Assembly: GCF_026262505.1 (NCBI RefSeq)
Contig: NC_067205.1
Coordinates: 13,144,001 to 13,208,000 of the forward strand
Direction of reading: 5' to 3'
DNA: 64,000 nt
Origin: Trichomonas vaginalis G3
Taxonomy: Eukaryota; Parabasalia; Trichomonadida; Trichomonadidae
The notes beneath the pieces were generated by a model. It was given only the letters and a program-made list of their open reading frames with translations, searched no databases and was not told the origin of the DNA. How positions within the stretch are numbered: the first letter of the stretch is position 1; each line of letters opens with the position of its first letter. Below, one piece after another: positions 50,692-60,033 of this stretch. The position numbers and the translations under genes were made by a program.

Positions 50692-53340
50692 TTAATTAAC
50701 AGTTAATGAGTATAAAGGAATTATCTTCTTTGTATCCAATATTAACAAAGTATCACAGCCTCCATTAACAAAATTAACAGATTTTACCTTTCTTTGACGT
50801 AATATTGGTTCGTCTGAAGGTTGTGGTGGCTTTTTAGAGAATATGGCTTCTTCATCATCATAGCAAATGACCAAAAACGTTGAAATCTTTGGCTTTGATC
50901 TAAATTTCCTAAACGCAACAATTGTTTTAGGGAAAAATCCATCGAAAAACAAAGGAGGATCTTCGCAAGGAACTAAGAAAAGCTTCAATTGCTTCGATCT
51001 ATATTCAGCTTCAATAAATTTCTCTGTATTTGCTGCTTTAATCACATTAACTTTGCTGATCGAATAATTAATGGCGAACTGAGACCACATTAATAAAAGT
51101 TTTGATTCTTTGCAGTTCGGATCCAATGAAACAGGATATTGAGAATCCAAAGGTTGTCTAAAACTTCCAAATATTTTTCTTTCACAAATCTCGATGTCGC
51201 CAACAGCTTCATAAATAGAAGGATTAAAATCACTTGGAATAGATTTTTGAGATGATTTTAGAACATATTGTTGATTTGTTTTATGCTTTGGAACTTCAGG
51301 AACATCATATTCGTATTCTCGACTTTGATAAGATGATTCTGAAATTGGATTTAATCTATAGCTATGATTATGATGATGAACATGAGTTTTTTGTTGTGAG
51401 ATTGCAAATCTCATTAATTCATTTTGTTCTTCAAGTTTCTTTGCTAATTTCATCAATTTTGATTCTTCTTCCTTTTTTCTTGATCTTTCTTTCATCCGAT
51501 GAATCATTTTTGAGTTTCCACCAAGTAGGAAATCAACAATTTCAACAACTTCTTTGTATGTTGGATACTTTTTCGTTGTTTTATGTCTCATTTTCCTTAA
51601 TTCATGTACAAGAATTGCATTTTGTTGTGTAAGAGCATCAAGTAACTTAGAATATGTTTGAGATTTATCTGTATTTTGTGTCTGTCTGTGAGGTTTAATA
51701 TAAGAACTTTCTATTGAATCAATTTGACTTCCGATTTGTTTTTCTTTTATTTCTGTTGATTCTCTAAGTTGCTGCAATTCTTCTTTTACATCGACCTTTG
51801 CATCTAATTTTGATTGCAATTCTTCATTAAATTTCTTATATTGATTTAATTCGGATTCAAGATGTTCATTTTGGATTTTTAACTTCTTAATGAACTCTTC
51901 TTTAGTATTATCATCAATTGCTTCGATTTCTAATGAAGGAGCAGCTTCTTGTTGCGTTAATTTAGATTTCTTTGGACTTTCTGGAGTTTTTTCAACAATA
52001 GTTTGAGAACTATGAGATTCTGCTTGAGTTCCAACAGTAGAATACGTTGGAACTATCAAGGAAATTGATAATGATTCTTCATCATCTGCCAAATTATCAG
52101 TTATTTGAGCATCTTTATCGGATTCCTCTTCTTCATATTGTTTTTCAACGGATTCATCTTCCTTTTCTTTGATTTCGACAACTTTTTGATTAATTATTTT
52201 TTCTGATTTTTCTTCTTCTTCATAAAAATAAGAAGACTCGCTGTAAAGAACATTTGAATCAACTTTTATACCATCAAGGATAGTTAATGATTCATTTGTT
52301 GATAGTATTTTGTTGCGATATATATGACGAAGATGTTTTTTCATTGGATGCTCATTATCATACTGTTCATTTGATTCATATATCTTCTGTCCTTTAGAAA
52401 GATCTTCATCAGCATATAGATTTTTGCAAACAGGGTTCCATCTCGTATCTAATAATCTTAATTTCTTTGATTTGGTGAGTAAATCAGCAAATCCATTTGC
52501 ATCTTTAATGCAACATCCAGAGATATCAACAGCTTCAATATTAGGAAATAGTTTTGCAATGAAGTTTGCGTTTGCTATTTTAGAAAAGTTTAATTTGATT
52601 GACCTTATTGTTTTAATTGGATATATTGAGTTAAAACCTGTTTCATCAATTGGATTATTTGATAAATTAATATGTATGAGTGATTGGCATCCTTGAAATG
52701 GGAGAAAAGATGAAATTAAACAACCTTCTAAGTTAATATCTTCAAGATTTGGATGGTTTATCAGATTAACTACCGTAATTTCATTATTAGAACCTTGGAA
52801 ATGTTTAAGTAGTGGGAAATTATTAATTCCATCAAGAGATTTTAGTTTACAATCTCCAACGTAAAGTTCTTTCAATGATGGAAAGTTATGACCAAAATCT
52901 AAATGCTCTATACAATTCTTATGTAAATCTAAAACAACAAGGTATGGCATAACATTTTCAAGTCTTATTTCTTGAATTTGATTTTTTGAGGCCAAAATAC
53001 GCCTAAGCTTTGTATTACTGTCTATTCCATTTAGAGAAGTAATTTGATTCTTCGAAATATCGAGTAAAACCAAATTTGGTAATAAATCAAGTCCGTTAAT
53101 ATTAGATATCAAGTTACCGGATATATCAAGGAATTTAATTGTCGAAAACTTTTGGAAAAACTTCCTTTCTAGAGTTGGAATTTTGTTATTTGATACTTTC
53201 AATACTTGAATTTCATCTGTTTTGCAAAATTTGTCTATTTCTTGAAATGTTTTTAATCCACTCTCCCTAATATCAACAATATTCTCTTCATCAAAAGATT
53301 CTTCTTCAGTGAAATCCGAAATGTTCAATGAAGAAATCAT
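50692..53340 (-). CDS. Leucine-rich-repeat coiled-coil protein (882 aa)
   Basis: Residues of about 40-330 are SDS22-type leucine-rich repeats (IKFLDISGNLISNINGLDL, LVLLDISKNQITSLNGID). They are followed by an acidic linker (390-450), two coiled-coil stretches (about 480-560, 610-670) and a folded C-terminal domain of about 150 residues ending in LYSLTVN. This layout is common in cytoskeletal and flagellar scaffold proteins. I do not recognise the C-terminal domain (SKQLKLFLVPCEDPPLFFDG), which seems conserved in character. Role in the trichomonad cytoskeleton is inference only. Confidence 0.7.
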   Translation of the reverse strand: MISSLNISDFTEEESFDEENIVDIRESGLKTFQEIDKFCKTDEIQVLKVSNNKIPTLERKFFQKFSTIKFLDISGNLISNINGLDLLPNLVLLDISKNQITSLNGIDSNTKLRRILASKNQIQEIRLENVMPYLVVLDLHKNCIEHLDFGHNFPSLKELYVGDCKLKSLDGINNFPLLKHFQGSNNEITVVNLINHPNLEDINLEGCLISSFLPFQGCQSLIHINLSNNPIDETGFNSIYPIKTIRSIKLNFSKIANANFIAKLFPNIEAVDISGCCIKDANGFADLLTKSKKLRLLDTRWNPVCKNLYADEDLSKGQKIYESNEQYDNEHPMKKHLRHIYRNKILSTNESLTILDGIKVDSNVLYSESSYFYEEEEKSEKIINQKVVEIKEKEDESVEKQYEEEESDKDAQITDNLADDEESLSISLIVPTYSTVGTQAESHSSQTIVEKTPESPKKSKLTQQEAAPSLEIEAIDDNTKEEFIKKLKIQNEHLESELNQYKKFNEELQSKLDAKVDVKEELQQLRESTEIKEKQIGSQIDSIESSYIKPHRQTQNTDKSQTYSKLLDALTQQNAILVHELRKMRHKTTKKYPTYKEVVEIVDFLLGGNSKMIHRMKERSRKKEEESKLMKLAKKLEEQNELMRFAISQQKTHVHHHNHSYRLNPISESSYQSREYEYDVPEVPKHKTNQQYVLKSSQKSIPSDFNPSIYEAVGDIEICERKIFGSFRQPLDSQYPVSLDPNCKESKLLLMWSQFAINYSISKVNVIKAANTEKFIEAEYRSKQLKLFLVPCEDPPLFFDGFFPKTIVAFRKFRSKPKISTFLVICYDDEEAIFSKKPPQPSDEPILRQRKVKSVNFVNGGCDTLLILDTKKIIPLYSLTVN

Positions 53341-53672
53341 CTTTCAAGAATAATGAACATAAACCCTTAACAATTTCAAAATCGCATTCAATAAGAATTA
53401 AAATCATTCACATAATAGCTCCAAAATATGTTCAAAAATTATTTGATTAATATGAGTTCAATTTCTCGTATATTTGTTTTAAATCCTTTAATACATGACG
53501 ATGTATATTCCTTTTACATTGATTTGATAAGATTTTGAGTGAAATTCAAAAAGATTTTTTTTGAAAACGAGATTTAAACAAATTTTTCATTGCCATTATA
53601 AATCGACAAGTTTGAAGTGAGATAGACATATAATATAAAGTTTACTTACAAACAAAATAAATTATAGATCAA
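53341..53672. other. Spacer between the LRR and kinase genes
   Basis: AT-rich; the LRR gene promoter should lie here. No gene seen. Confidence 0.5.
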
Positions 53673-54713
53673 TTAATCTAGGATTCCGCTAGATTTCCTC
53701 TTCTTTGTAGCATTTGCATGCAATTCTTCGAAGTATGGATGAAGAACAATGGCTTTGAAAGTTAATCTTTTTGCTGGATCTTTTTCAAGAACTCCTTTTA
53801 GTAATGATACTAGATTTGAAGGTGTATCTGGCGGTATTATTAGATCATTTGAGTGAATATGCTTGTAAAGAGCTAAAATTCCGCCACCGTTCAAAAATCC
53901 TTGGCAAGACTCTAAATCAAAAGGTAAATGTCCGAAAAGAGACATATACAATGATACTCCATATGCCCAAACATCAGCTGGCATTGGATGGAATTTTGTT
54001 CCTCTACATTCTTCAGGGGCCATAAACATTGGTGTTCCTTTTACATCCGTTGCGTATGAACTTTGTTTTGCTACTTCTTGGGATACCGAAAAGTCGGATA
54101 AAACGAAATGACCGAGATTAAATGCAAGAATATTTGCCGGCTTAATATCTCGATGAACAATCAAGTTGGAATGAAGGTACTCACATGCTGTAGCTATTTG
54201 GTAAAAGCATTTAGAAATTGTGTTAGTATTCAGTAAATTTTGCGAAAGTAAATGTTTCAGGCTTCCAAGTGGACAATAAGGCATAACTATGACGAGAGAG
54301 TTCGTCCTGGTATCATCAAATGCTTCATTTAGTGTAATTACATACTTATGACTTAGTTTACTTAAGATATCTAATTCTCTTTGTACTAATACGTATGGTT
54401 GATCATCATTTGATATTCGTTTCTTCTTCAACACGCTATGACTGTATATTTTTGCCACACATAGCTCTTTCGAATCTTCCTTGATAACTTGAAAAACTCT
54501 TGACATTGGTCCACATGCTATTTCTGACAATATGTGGTATCCATTAATCGTTGGATCATCCGACTGTAGAATGTCTGAGAGTGCAGCAGAATCATTTAAG
54601 ATTTCATGGTGAAAAAGATCATTATTTTCACTTTGAACTTGATTATCTTCATCTGATTGTGAATCACTAATATCATTTCCTATCGCCGCTGACTTAGAGC
54701 TTCCACAACCCAT
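53673..54713 (-). CDS. Ser/Thr protein kinase, CAMKK/LKB1-like, with lipidation signal (346 aa)
   Basis: Phosphorylates protein Ser/Thr. The N-terminus MGCGSSK is a dual myristoylation (Gly2) plus palmitoylation (Cys3) signal, placing the enzyme at a membrane. Kinase core landmarks are Lys88 (CVAKIY), Glu113, HRDIKPAN (187-194), activation-segment start DFS (207-209, in place of DFG) and APE (232-234). The glycine loop is degenerate (ACGPMSRV instead of GxGxxG), but the catalytic residues are present, so it is probably active. The closest feel is the CAMKK/SAK1 group; this was not tested. Confidence 0.82.
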   Translation of the reverse strand: MGCGSSKSAAIGNDISDSQSDEDNQVQSENNDLFHHEILNDSAALSDILQSDDPTINGYHILSEIACGPMSRVFQVIKEDSKELCVAKIYSHSVLKKKRISNDDQPYVLVQRELDILSKLSHKYVITLNEAFDDTRTNSLVIVMPYCPLGSLKHLLSQNLLNTNTISKCFYQIATACEYLHSNLIVHRDIKPANILAFNLGHFVLSDFSVSQEVAKQSSYATDVKGTPMFMAPEECRGTKFHPMPADVWAYGVSLYMSLFGHLPFDLESCQGFLNGGGILALYKHIHSNDLIIPPDTPSNLVSLLKGVLEKDPAKRLTFKAIVLHPYFEELHANATKKRKSSGILD

Positions 54714-54908
54714 TTAGCCAGGAACGTTACTATTTTTTTTTATTTCCACACAATTATCAAAATTTTGTAAAGATGATTTTAAATTGAAGGAGGGAGCGGA
54801 TCAGCTCCGTGATAATCAAGTTATTTGAAGTTATACTTAAGGAAGTCAATTTGGAAAATTGTTTTCACTTTAGGAGAATATAATTTTCCATTTGGAAAAT
54901 TTAAAAAG

Positions 54909-54929
54909 TGAGACGCGCAGGATTCGAAC
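54909..54929 (-). pseudogene. tRNA 3'-end relic (T-arm loop and acceptor only)
   Basis: On the minus strand GTTCGAATCCTGCGCGTCTC then A and CTTTTT reads like a T loop, T-stem 3' side, acceptor 3' side, discriminator base and RNA polymerase III terminator. The matching 5' parts are missing: upstream is plain AT-rich DNA, so no tRNA can fold. Confidence 0.3.
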
Positions 54930-55075
54930 TTTTTTAAAAGTTGATTTAAATGAATTTTAGTGTGGAATATAAGGATAATATCATATTTAAAATAAGAATA
55001 TACTAGTTTAGGTGGTATTAATTTTTTCGATAAATTTGAGAGTATGTACGTTTAGGGCATGAAAAGTGTCAATTC

Positions 55076-55093
55076 GCTCAGCGAAAGCTGAGC
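55076..55093. other. GNRA-loop hairpin
   Basis: GCTCAGC-GAAA-GCTGAGC is a perfect seven-pair stem with a GAAA tetraloop in otherwise AT-rich DNA. It could be part of a small RNA. Confidence 0.35.
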
Positions 55094-57101
55094 TAGCTTC
55101 GTTCTCGAAAGAATAAGGAAGGAGTGAAGGAGAATGATACAGAAGTTGACACATTCATATCATTTCAACAAATTTTGATCAAATTGAAATTCAATAAAAT
55201 TCAATTCAATTCATATCCTTCAGTCAGTACATTGATATCCTTCTGCATCACAATGATAACTCGGGCATCAATAGTTCTACAACTAACTCAGAAGAAACAA
55301 GATTATTACTTCCTGCTTACAGCTTTTAAAAAGTTTCGATGATAAAAATCACTCTACTCTCGTTTATCGACATATGGTGATAGTAGGTAAACATATTCTT
55401 ATCGATATTAATAAAAATATTTGTACGAAAATCTTATCCAATTAGAGAGTTATTCATAAAGTATATGATAATTATAATTACTTTATCTTTGTTTTATCTT
55501 TGAATAAACAATTTAATTTAAATTGCATAATATTTTTTGGTTGAAAGACAGGAAACTTAGTTGAGTTTGTATTATTTTTATCGTTTAATTCATCGTATCA
55601 GTGAGTGATCCAGATATTTAAGATATTTAGAAAAAAAATTATTAATTTGATTAACAAGTTTTAATCAAAATAGCAAAAATCTATTTGATAGCTGTAAACA
55701 AACAATAATTTTTATTTCAAGCAAAATCACTTATTTTCATCTAAACGTATAAAATTGTCAATTTTATGAAAATAAATTGAAAATCTCATGAAATGTAAAG
55801 GAGAGTAATATTTTTCAATTTTCTTTTTTTCTTTGTCTCAAATATTTTCTGTTGGGAATTTTCTTGTTATCAAAAAATAATTTTAATATTTGTTTATTTC
55901 ATTACATACAATAAAATTTTAAAAACTCTATTTCTTCTCAAGAAAATTTTTTCCTTCATATGAAGAAACATTTTGTTCTCCATTTGATACTGAGTCTAAA
56001 TCTCGATTTTTGAATTTTCTTCTTTCCAAATTTCTTTTTTCCAAATTAGAAGTTTAATTCAAATTTTCAATAGTTTATATAGTTTCTCAAACCGTCTCAG
56101 ATTTTCTCACTTTTTAGGGATTTTCTCTCAAAATATACAAAAATAGTAATATCAATACATGTGTCTAATATACTTTAAAACCATCGTGACAAAATTCAAA
56201 AACGAAGAGTTCTTCTCTCCAAATTTTTTTCAAAATCAAAAAAATGAGATAAAAAAGTACGTTTGGAAAATTCATTTTTAGCATTTTAGGAATTTTCTCA
56301 CTTTTCTTCCAAATTGACATCCTTATTATACTTCTTCGATCTCTCTCCTTCGATGTGTGGAAATATTTCCACTCTAGAGCATTTTGTTTTCTAAAAAGGT
56401 ATTTTTCAATGTTCCTCAAATTTAAGTAATTTTCTTCAAGATCCAAATATAGGACTTGCTAGCCTTAGTAGTGCATAAACCTAAAATATATAATCGATTT
56501 ACTGGCAAGAAGTTGTAAAAACATATAAGAAAGCTAGCTCATTTAATATTCATATTGTAAAAGAAATGAATTTCCAACTAAAGGTCAATGAAGGAAATTT
56601 TATTGAATGAAATACTATAGAAATTGAATTTATGAGAAATATTTCTTGATATATAGTTGAGAAGATGTTTGAGGTTTTAATAGTTTTATTTCTTTCTTTC
56701 TCTGCTTTATTCCCTGAGATAATTCTAATCAAAAAAGAGATTTCAATGTTTTTTTTCTTTTGTTTGCCAATGTGAGAGCGAAATCTAATATGATTTGCGT
56801 TTCACATATGTATTCTCAAGAGAATACGATTTATCTTGAAGAATGGAGATCAAATAAGAAATTTTGCTACGATAACACTTCAATATTATTCTTGATTTGT
56901 AAAACATTCAAAATTCCGCCCCGAATTGTAATAATCTTGATGCCTCAGAAAAACGGCAACCAATTGAGAAGAAAAAATCATAGTATTTCCAGCATATTGT
57001 CTGATAGGAAATAGTTCCTATACTCTTCTCTCTTTAAATCATGCATCCATTTCATATCATACCAAAAACTTTACAAAAAAAATTTATAAACAGCCCGCCA
57101 G

Positions 57102-58673
57102 ATGAGTGAGTCTTTACCTCCTGTGCCGACTGTTTTGCATCGCACGACAAAAGACGGCACTAAGGTAACGTACACTATCAAAGATAAAATGGGAAGTGGT
57201 GGATTTGCAACAGTTTATAGCGGTGAAGAAATGCCAGGCCGATTACCTGTTGCAATTAAGTGTATTTCCCAAACACGTGTAGCGGATCCTAAAGTACGAA
57301 GGAAATTAATTAGCGAAGTCGATATTCATAAGTCTCTACACCATCAAAACATCGTTGAATTTAAAGGAGTTTTTCAAGATGAGAATTACGTCTATATTTT
57401 ATTAGAACTTTGTCCGAATGGAACTGTTTTAGATATGCTAAAGAAGAACAATCCATTTTCAGAAAAACAAACTTCGCAAATTTGTTACCAATTATTAAAT
57501 GCGTTAATTTACTTACACGAGCACCGTGTTATTCATCGCGATCTTAAATTACAAAATTTACTTCTTGACAAAAATAATCACATGAAACTCGCTGACTTCG
57601 GTCTCAGCGCGCAATTACAAAGTGATGATGAAAAGAAGATGACTTTATGCGGAACGCCTAGTTATTTGAGTCCTGAAGTTGTTGGTGGCGGTGGAAAGAG
57701 AGGACATACTACCTCTGTTGATATCTGGGCCACTGGCGTTTGTTCATTTTTAATGTTAACCGGAAAACAGCCATTTCAAGGCTCAGATAAGAAAATAACA
57801 TATAAAAACATATCACACGTCAGCTACCAATGGCCAGAAAAATCTCATGTTTCGGATCTTGCAAAAGATTTTGTCGACCATGCTCTTCAGAAGGATCCAA
57901 ATGCCCGCCCAACAGCTAAAGAACTTATTACTCATCCGTTTATTACTACATACAACTCAGAATTTATTACTCAAACTCTCAAAACTCCGGTTGCTGCTAC
58001 TACGCTAGATTCTTCGAGGAATCTGATAATGACTTCTCGACCAGATAATTCTAGCTCGCCAGCTGAGGCCGAGGAAGCTCCGGAAACTCATGAATCTGGA
58101 CAACCCCTCCGCCTTCCATCGTATTCGGTTAGAATATGGTGGGATTACTCACACAGATACGGTTTGGCATATATGCTACATAATCATATATGCGGGGCTT
58201 GCTTTAACGATTCATCCAGAATTATTTTGTCTCCAGATGGTACTTTTTGCCAATATTGGGCATCACCACAGACTCCTGCTCCAGAGATAGTTGAGATGAG
58301 CACCATAGAAGTTTCTCCAATCAGAAAGAAACTTCTTTTAATTCAACATTTCGCAGTCGAACTCCGCCAAAGGGCTGGAACTATGCATTATCCGCCAATA
58401 GAAATTACAGACCAGAAGATGACGATCCCTCACGTTAAGTATTGGGCTCGTACAAGAGATGGAGTGTTATTCAGAATGGCCAACAGAAATATTCAGGCCA
58501 ATTTCAGAGACCACACCAAGTTGGTGATAGAGAGCAATAGCCGGAATCTGTTTTACGACACAGGAAGAGGCGTACAGCAATTGACCCTCGGAGATCTTGG
58601 AGATCGCGAGAGGTATCATGAAGTACGTAAGAGATTTGTAATTGTTAAGGAAATGGCGAAAGAACTTGTCTGA
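57102..58673 (+). CDS. PLK: Polo-like kinase (523 aa)
   Basis: Cell-cycle Ser/Thr kinase expected at basal bodies, spindle and cleavage site. Kinase domain of about 22-280: glycine loop GSGGFATV (31-38), Lys53, HRDLKLQN (145-152), DFG (165-167) and the Polo-type activation loop KKMTLCGTPSYLSPE with Thr181 as the activating phosphosite. After a Ser/Pro/Glu linker, residues of about 344-520 form the polo-box region, starting VRIWWDYSHRYGLAYML and containing LSPDGTFCQYW, which binds phosphorylated docking sites. Length is a little short of the animal enzyme because the linker is short. Confidence 0.93.
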   Translation: MSESLPPVPTVLHRTTKDGTKVTYTIKDKMGSGGFATVYSGEEMPGRLPVAIKCISQTRVADPKVRRKLISEVDIHKSLHHQNIVEFKGVFQDENYVYILLELCPNGTVLDMLKKNNPFSEKQTSQICYQLLNALIYLHEHRVIHRDLKLQNLLLDKNNHMKLADFGLSAQLQSDDEKKMTLCGTPSYLSPEVVGGGGKRGHTTSVDIWATGVCSFLMLTGKQPFQGSDKKITYKNISHVSYQWPEKSHVSDLAKDFVDHALQKDPNARPTAKELITHPFITTYNSEFITQTLKTPVAATTLDSSRNLIMTSRPDNSSSPAEAEEAPETHESGQPLRLPSYSVRIWWDYSHRYGLAYMLHNHICGACFNDSSRIILSPDGTFCQYWASPQTPAPEIVEMSTIEVSPIRKKLLLIQHFAVELRQRAGTMHYPPIEITDQKMTIPHVKYWARTRDGVLFRMANRNIQANFRDHTKLVIESNSRNLFYDTGRGVQQLTLGDLGDRERYHEVRKRFVIVKEMAKELV

Positions 58674-59323
58674 AATTTATTTTTGTTATATTTTGTGTTA
58701 ATTCTAAAATAATATATATGATAATCGCTTTTTTGCTCAATTACATGACAAAATAAGAATGAATATATCTAATCCTAAAAATAATACAATTCTCAGGGCT
58801 GAGTTTGAGTGAGATCGTCAAGATCATTGACAATATTCTCTCATCTCGGCACTAAAAGACATGGATCATAGGATATGACTTATAAAGAGATCAAAGTTTT
58901 GCTTACAGCTTTCGTGGCGAATTGTCCAAATTTCAGACGCATCTCCACGAGACTGAGCAAACAATTTGAACTTCAACATCAAAATATCGAAAAGGTGGTC
59001 CTAACCTTGAGAACTGATCTCATTCACTTTCATTCTGGTGCTTTTTATATCGCATTGCGATTGTCTGTTGTCAAAATCGACAGTAACTGCAGGTTATCGC
59101 AATAATATGTTACAGGAAGTGCAACAGTAGTGCCAGAATGTACATGTCGCGAACTTTCCTGAATCTCAGATATGGTGCAAGACAAAGCGGTTTTTGCCAA
59201 TATTGTCGCTCAAGCCGGCACAGAATGACTAGAAAACGGTCCTAACATTGAGAAAGGGCCTCTTCCCAGTCTTTCTGAGACACTTCAACCATAATAATTT
59301 TGTCTCCCCCTAAAATATAAAAA
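58674..59323. other. Intergenic region with two diverged duplicate blocks
   Basis: Less AT-rich than other spacers. The words GTGGCGAA / GTCGCGAA, TTTCAGA / TCTCAGA and GGTCCTAAC(C/A)TTGAGAA recur in the same order at 58914-59013 and 59146-59254. No protein reading is shared, so it may be a structured RNA locus or a decayed gene. Confidence 0.35.
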
Positions 59324-59686
59324 ATGAGTGCAAATAAATTTGCTCCGGCAACAATCAGATCCAAACACAGATATTATCTTGTTCGCATAGAAAAGACCAA
59401 AGATAATGCGGTAGTTCAAAAAGAAGACTTTGTAAAAGCAATTGCAGAAATGTATCAACAATTATTCGGAACATATTACCTCAATTTGCTTCCAATGGAT
59501 GTATACGATCAAGGAAATGATAGGTTTATAGTTGATACAACACCAGAATTTGCGGTCACATTTCGAACTGCTCTAACTCTTCCAAGCCCTCACCAATCAA
59601 TTCATAAATTCGAAGTCATTAGCGAATCATCATATCTTCAACCACTTATACATGATTCTAGACTATTTTACCCTCCATTAATTTAA
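59324..59686 (+). CDS. Possible RNase P/MRP subunit, Pop5/Rpp14 family (120 aa)
   Basis: A small alpha/beta protein. The layout suits the Pop5/Rpp14 fold, an RNA-binding subunit of the tRNA- and rRNA-processing RNase P/MRP: a first strand (KHRYYLVRIEK), a helix with a Phe-Gly turn (EMYQQLFGTYYLNLL), then strands (DRFIVDT) and a final helix (FAVTFRTALTL). The match is by shape and a few residues only, so treat it as a suggestion; otherwise a hypothetical protein. It lies between the Polo-like kinase and CEP104-like genes, all read rightward. Confidence 0.45.
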   Translation: MSANKFAPATIRSKHRYYLVRIEKTKDNAVVQKEDFVKAIAEMYQQLFGTYYLNLLPMDVYDQGNDRFIVDTTPEFAVTFRTALTLPSPHQSIHKFEVISESSYLQPLIHDSRLFYPPLI

Positions 59687-60033
59687 ATTATATTATTTGT
59701 TTTTTTATTATAGAACTCTAAACTGTTGGATTACTAATGCTTACTCCTTTTCAAACCATTTCTACAAAATTTTGCTTGTTATGAAAAATTTAATATTTTT
59801 TTTTTCACATTCTAATGATAACACACTAAAATTTTCTTTATTTTTAAAAGGGTTAATTGATAGTATTAAAAAATCTGCTTAGTTCGAAATCAAAATCAAT
59901 AAAATCATTTTATCTTTTGAATTACGAATCCAAAATTCATAGATTTTGATGAATAAGTATTAGACATTCTATTTCCATCAAAACAAAAGACTTTCGAGAA
60001 AGATTTTAGACTAACGAACAATAAAAAAAAAGT
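59687..60033. other. Spacer upstream of the CEP104-like gene
   Basis: AT-rich; no gene or RNA recognised. Confidence 0.5.

Larger units (their letters stand above)
54714..57101. other. Intergenic region, about 2.4 kb
   Basis: No protein gene supported. Small structured items are present: a GGAGC...GCTCC hairpin at 54793-54808, a tRNA-3'-end look-alike at 54909-54929 and a GNRA hairpin at 55076-55093. The 55850-56450 part is T-rich with repeated TTTTCTCACTTTT words. Confidence 0.45.

Noticed and set aside
54909-54929. tRNA gene on the minus strand
   Set aside because: Only the T-loop and acceptor 3' half are present; no D arm, anticodon arm or 5' acceptor upstream, so it is listed only as a relic.
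56760-57014. 84-codon frame upstream of the Polo-like kinase
   Set aside because: Begins with TTG, has no domain, and lies in the presumed promoter region of the kinase gene.
58875-59105. 76-codon frame downstream of the Polo-like kinase as a protein gene
   Set aside because: The reading is not kept in the duplicated neighbouring block, and no domain is visible; handled as a non-coding duplicate.
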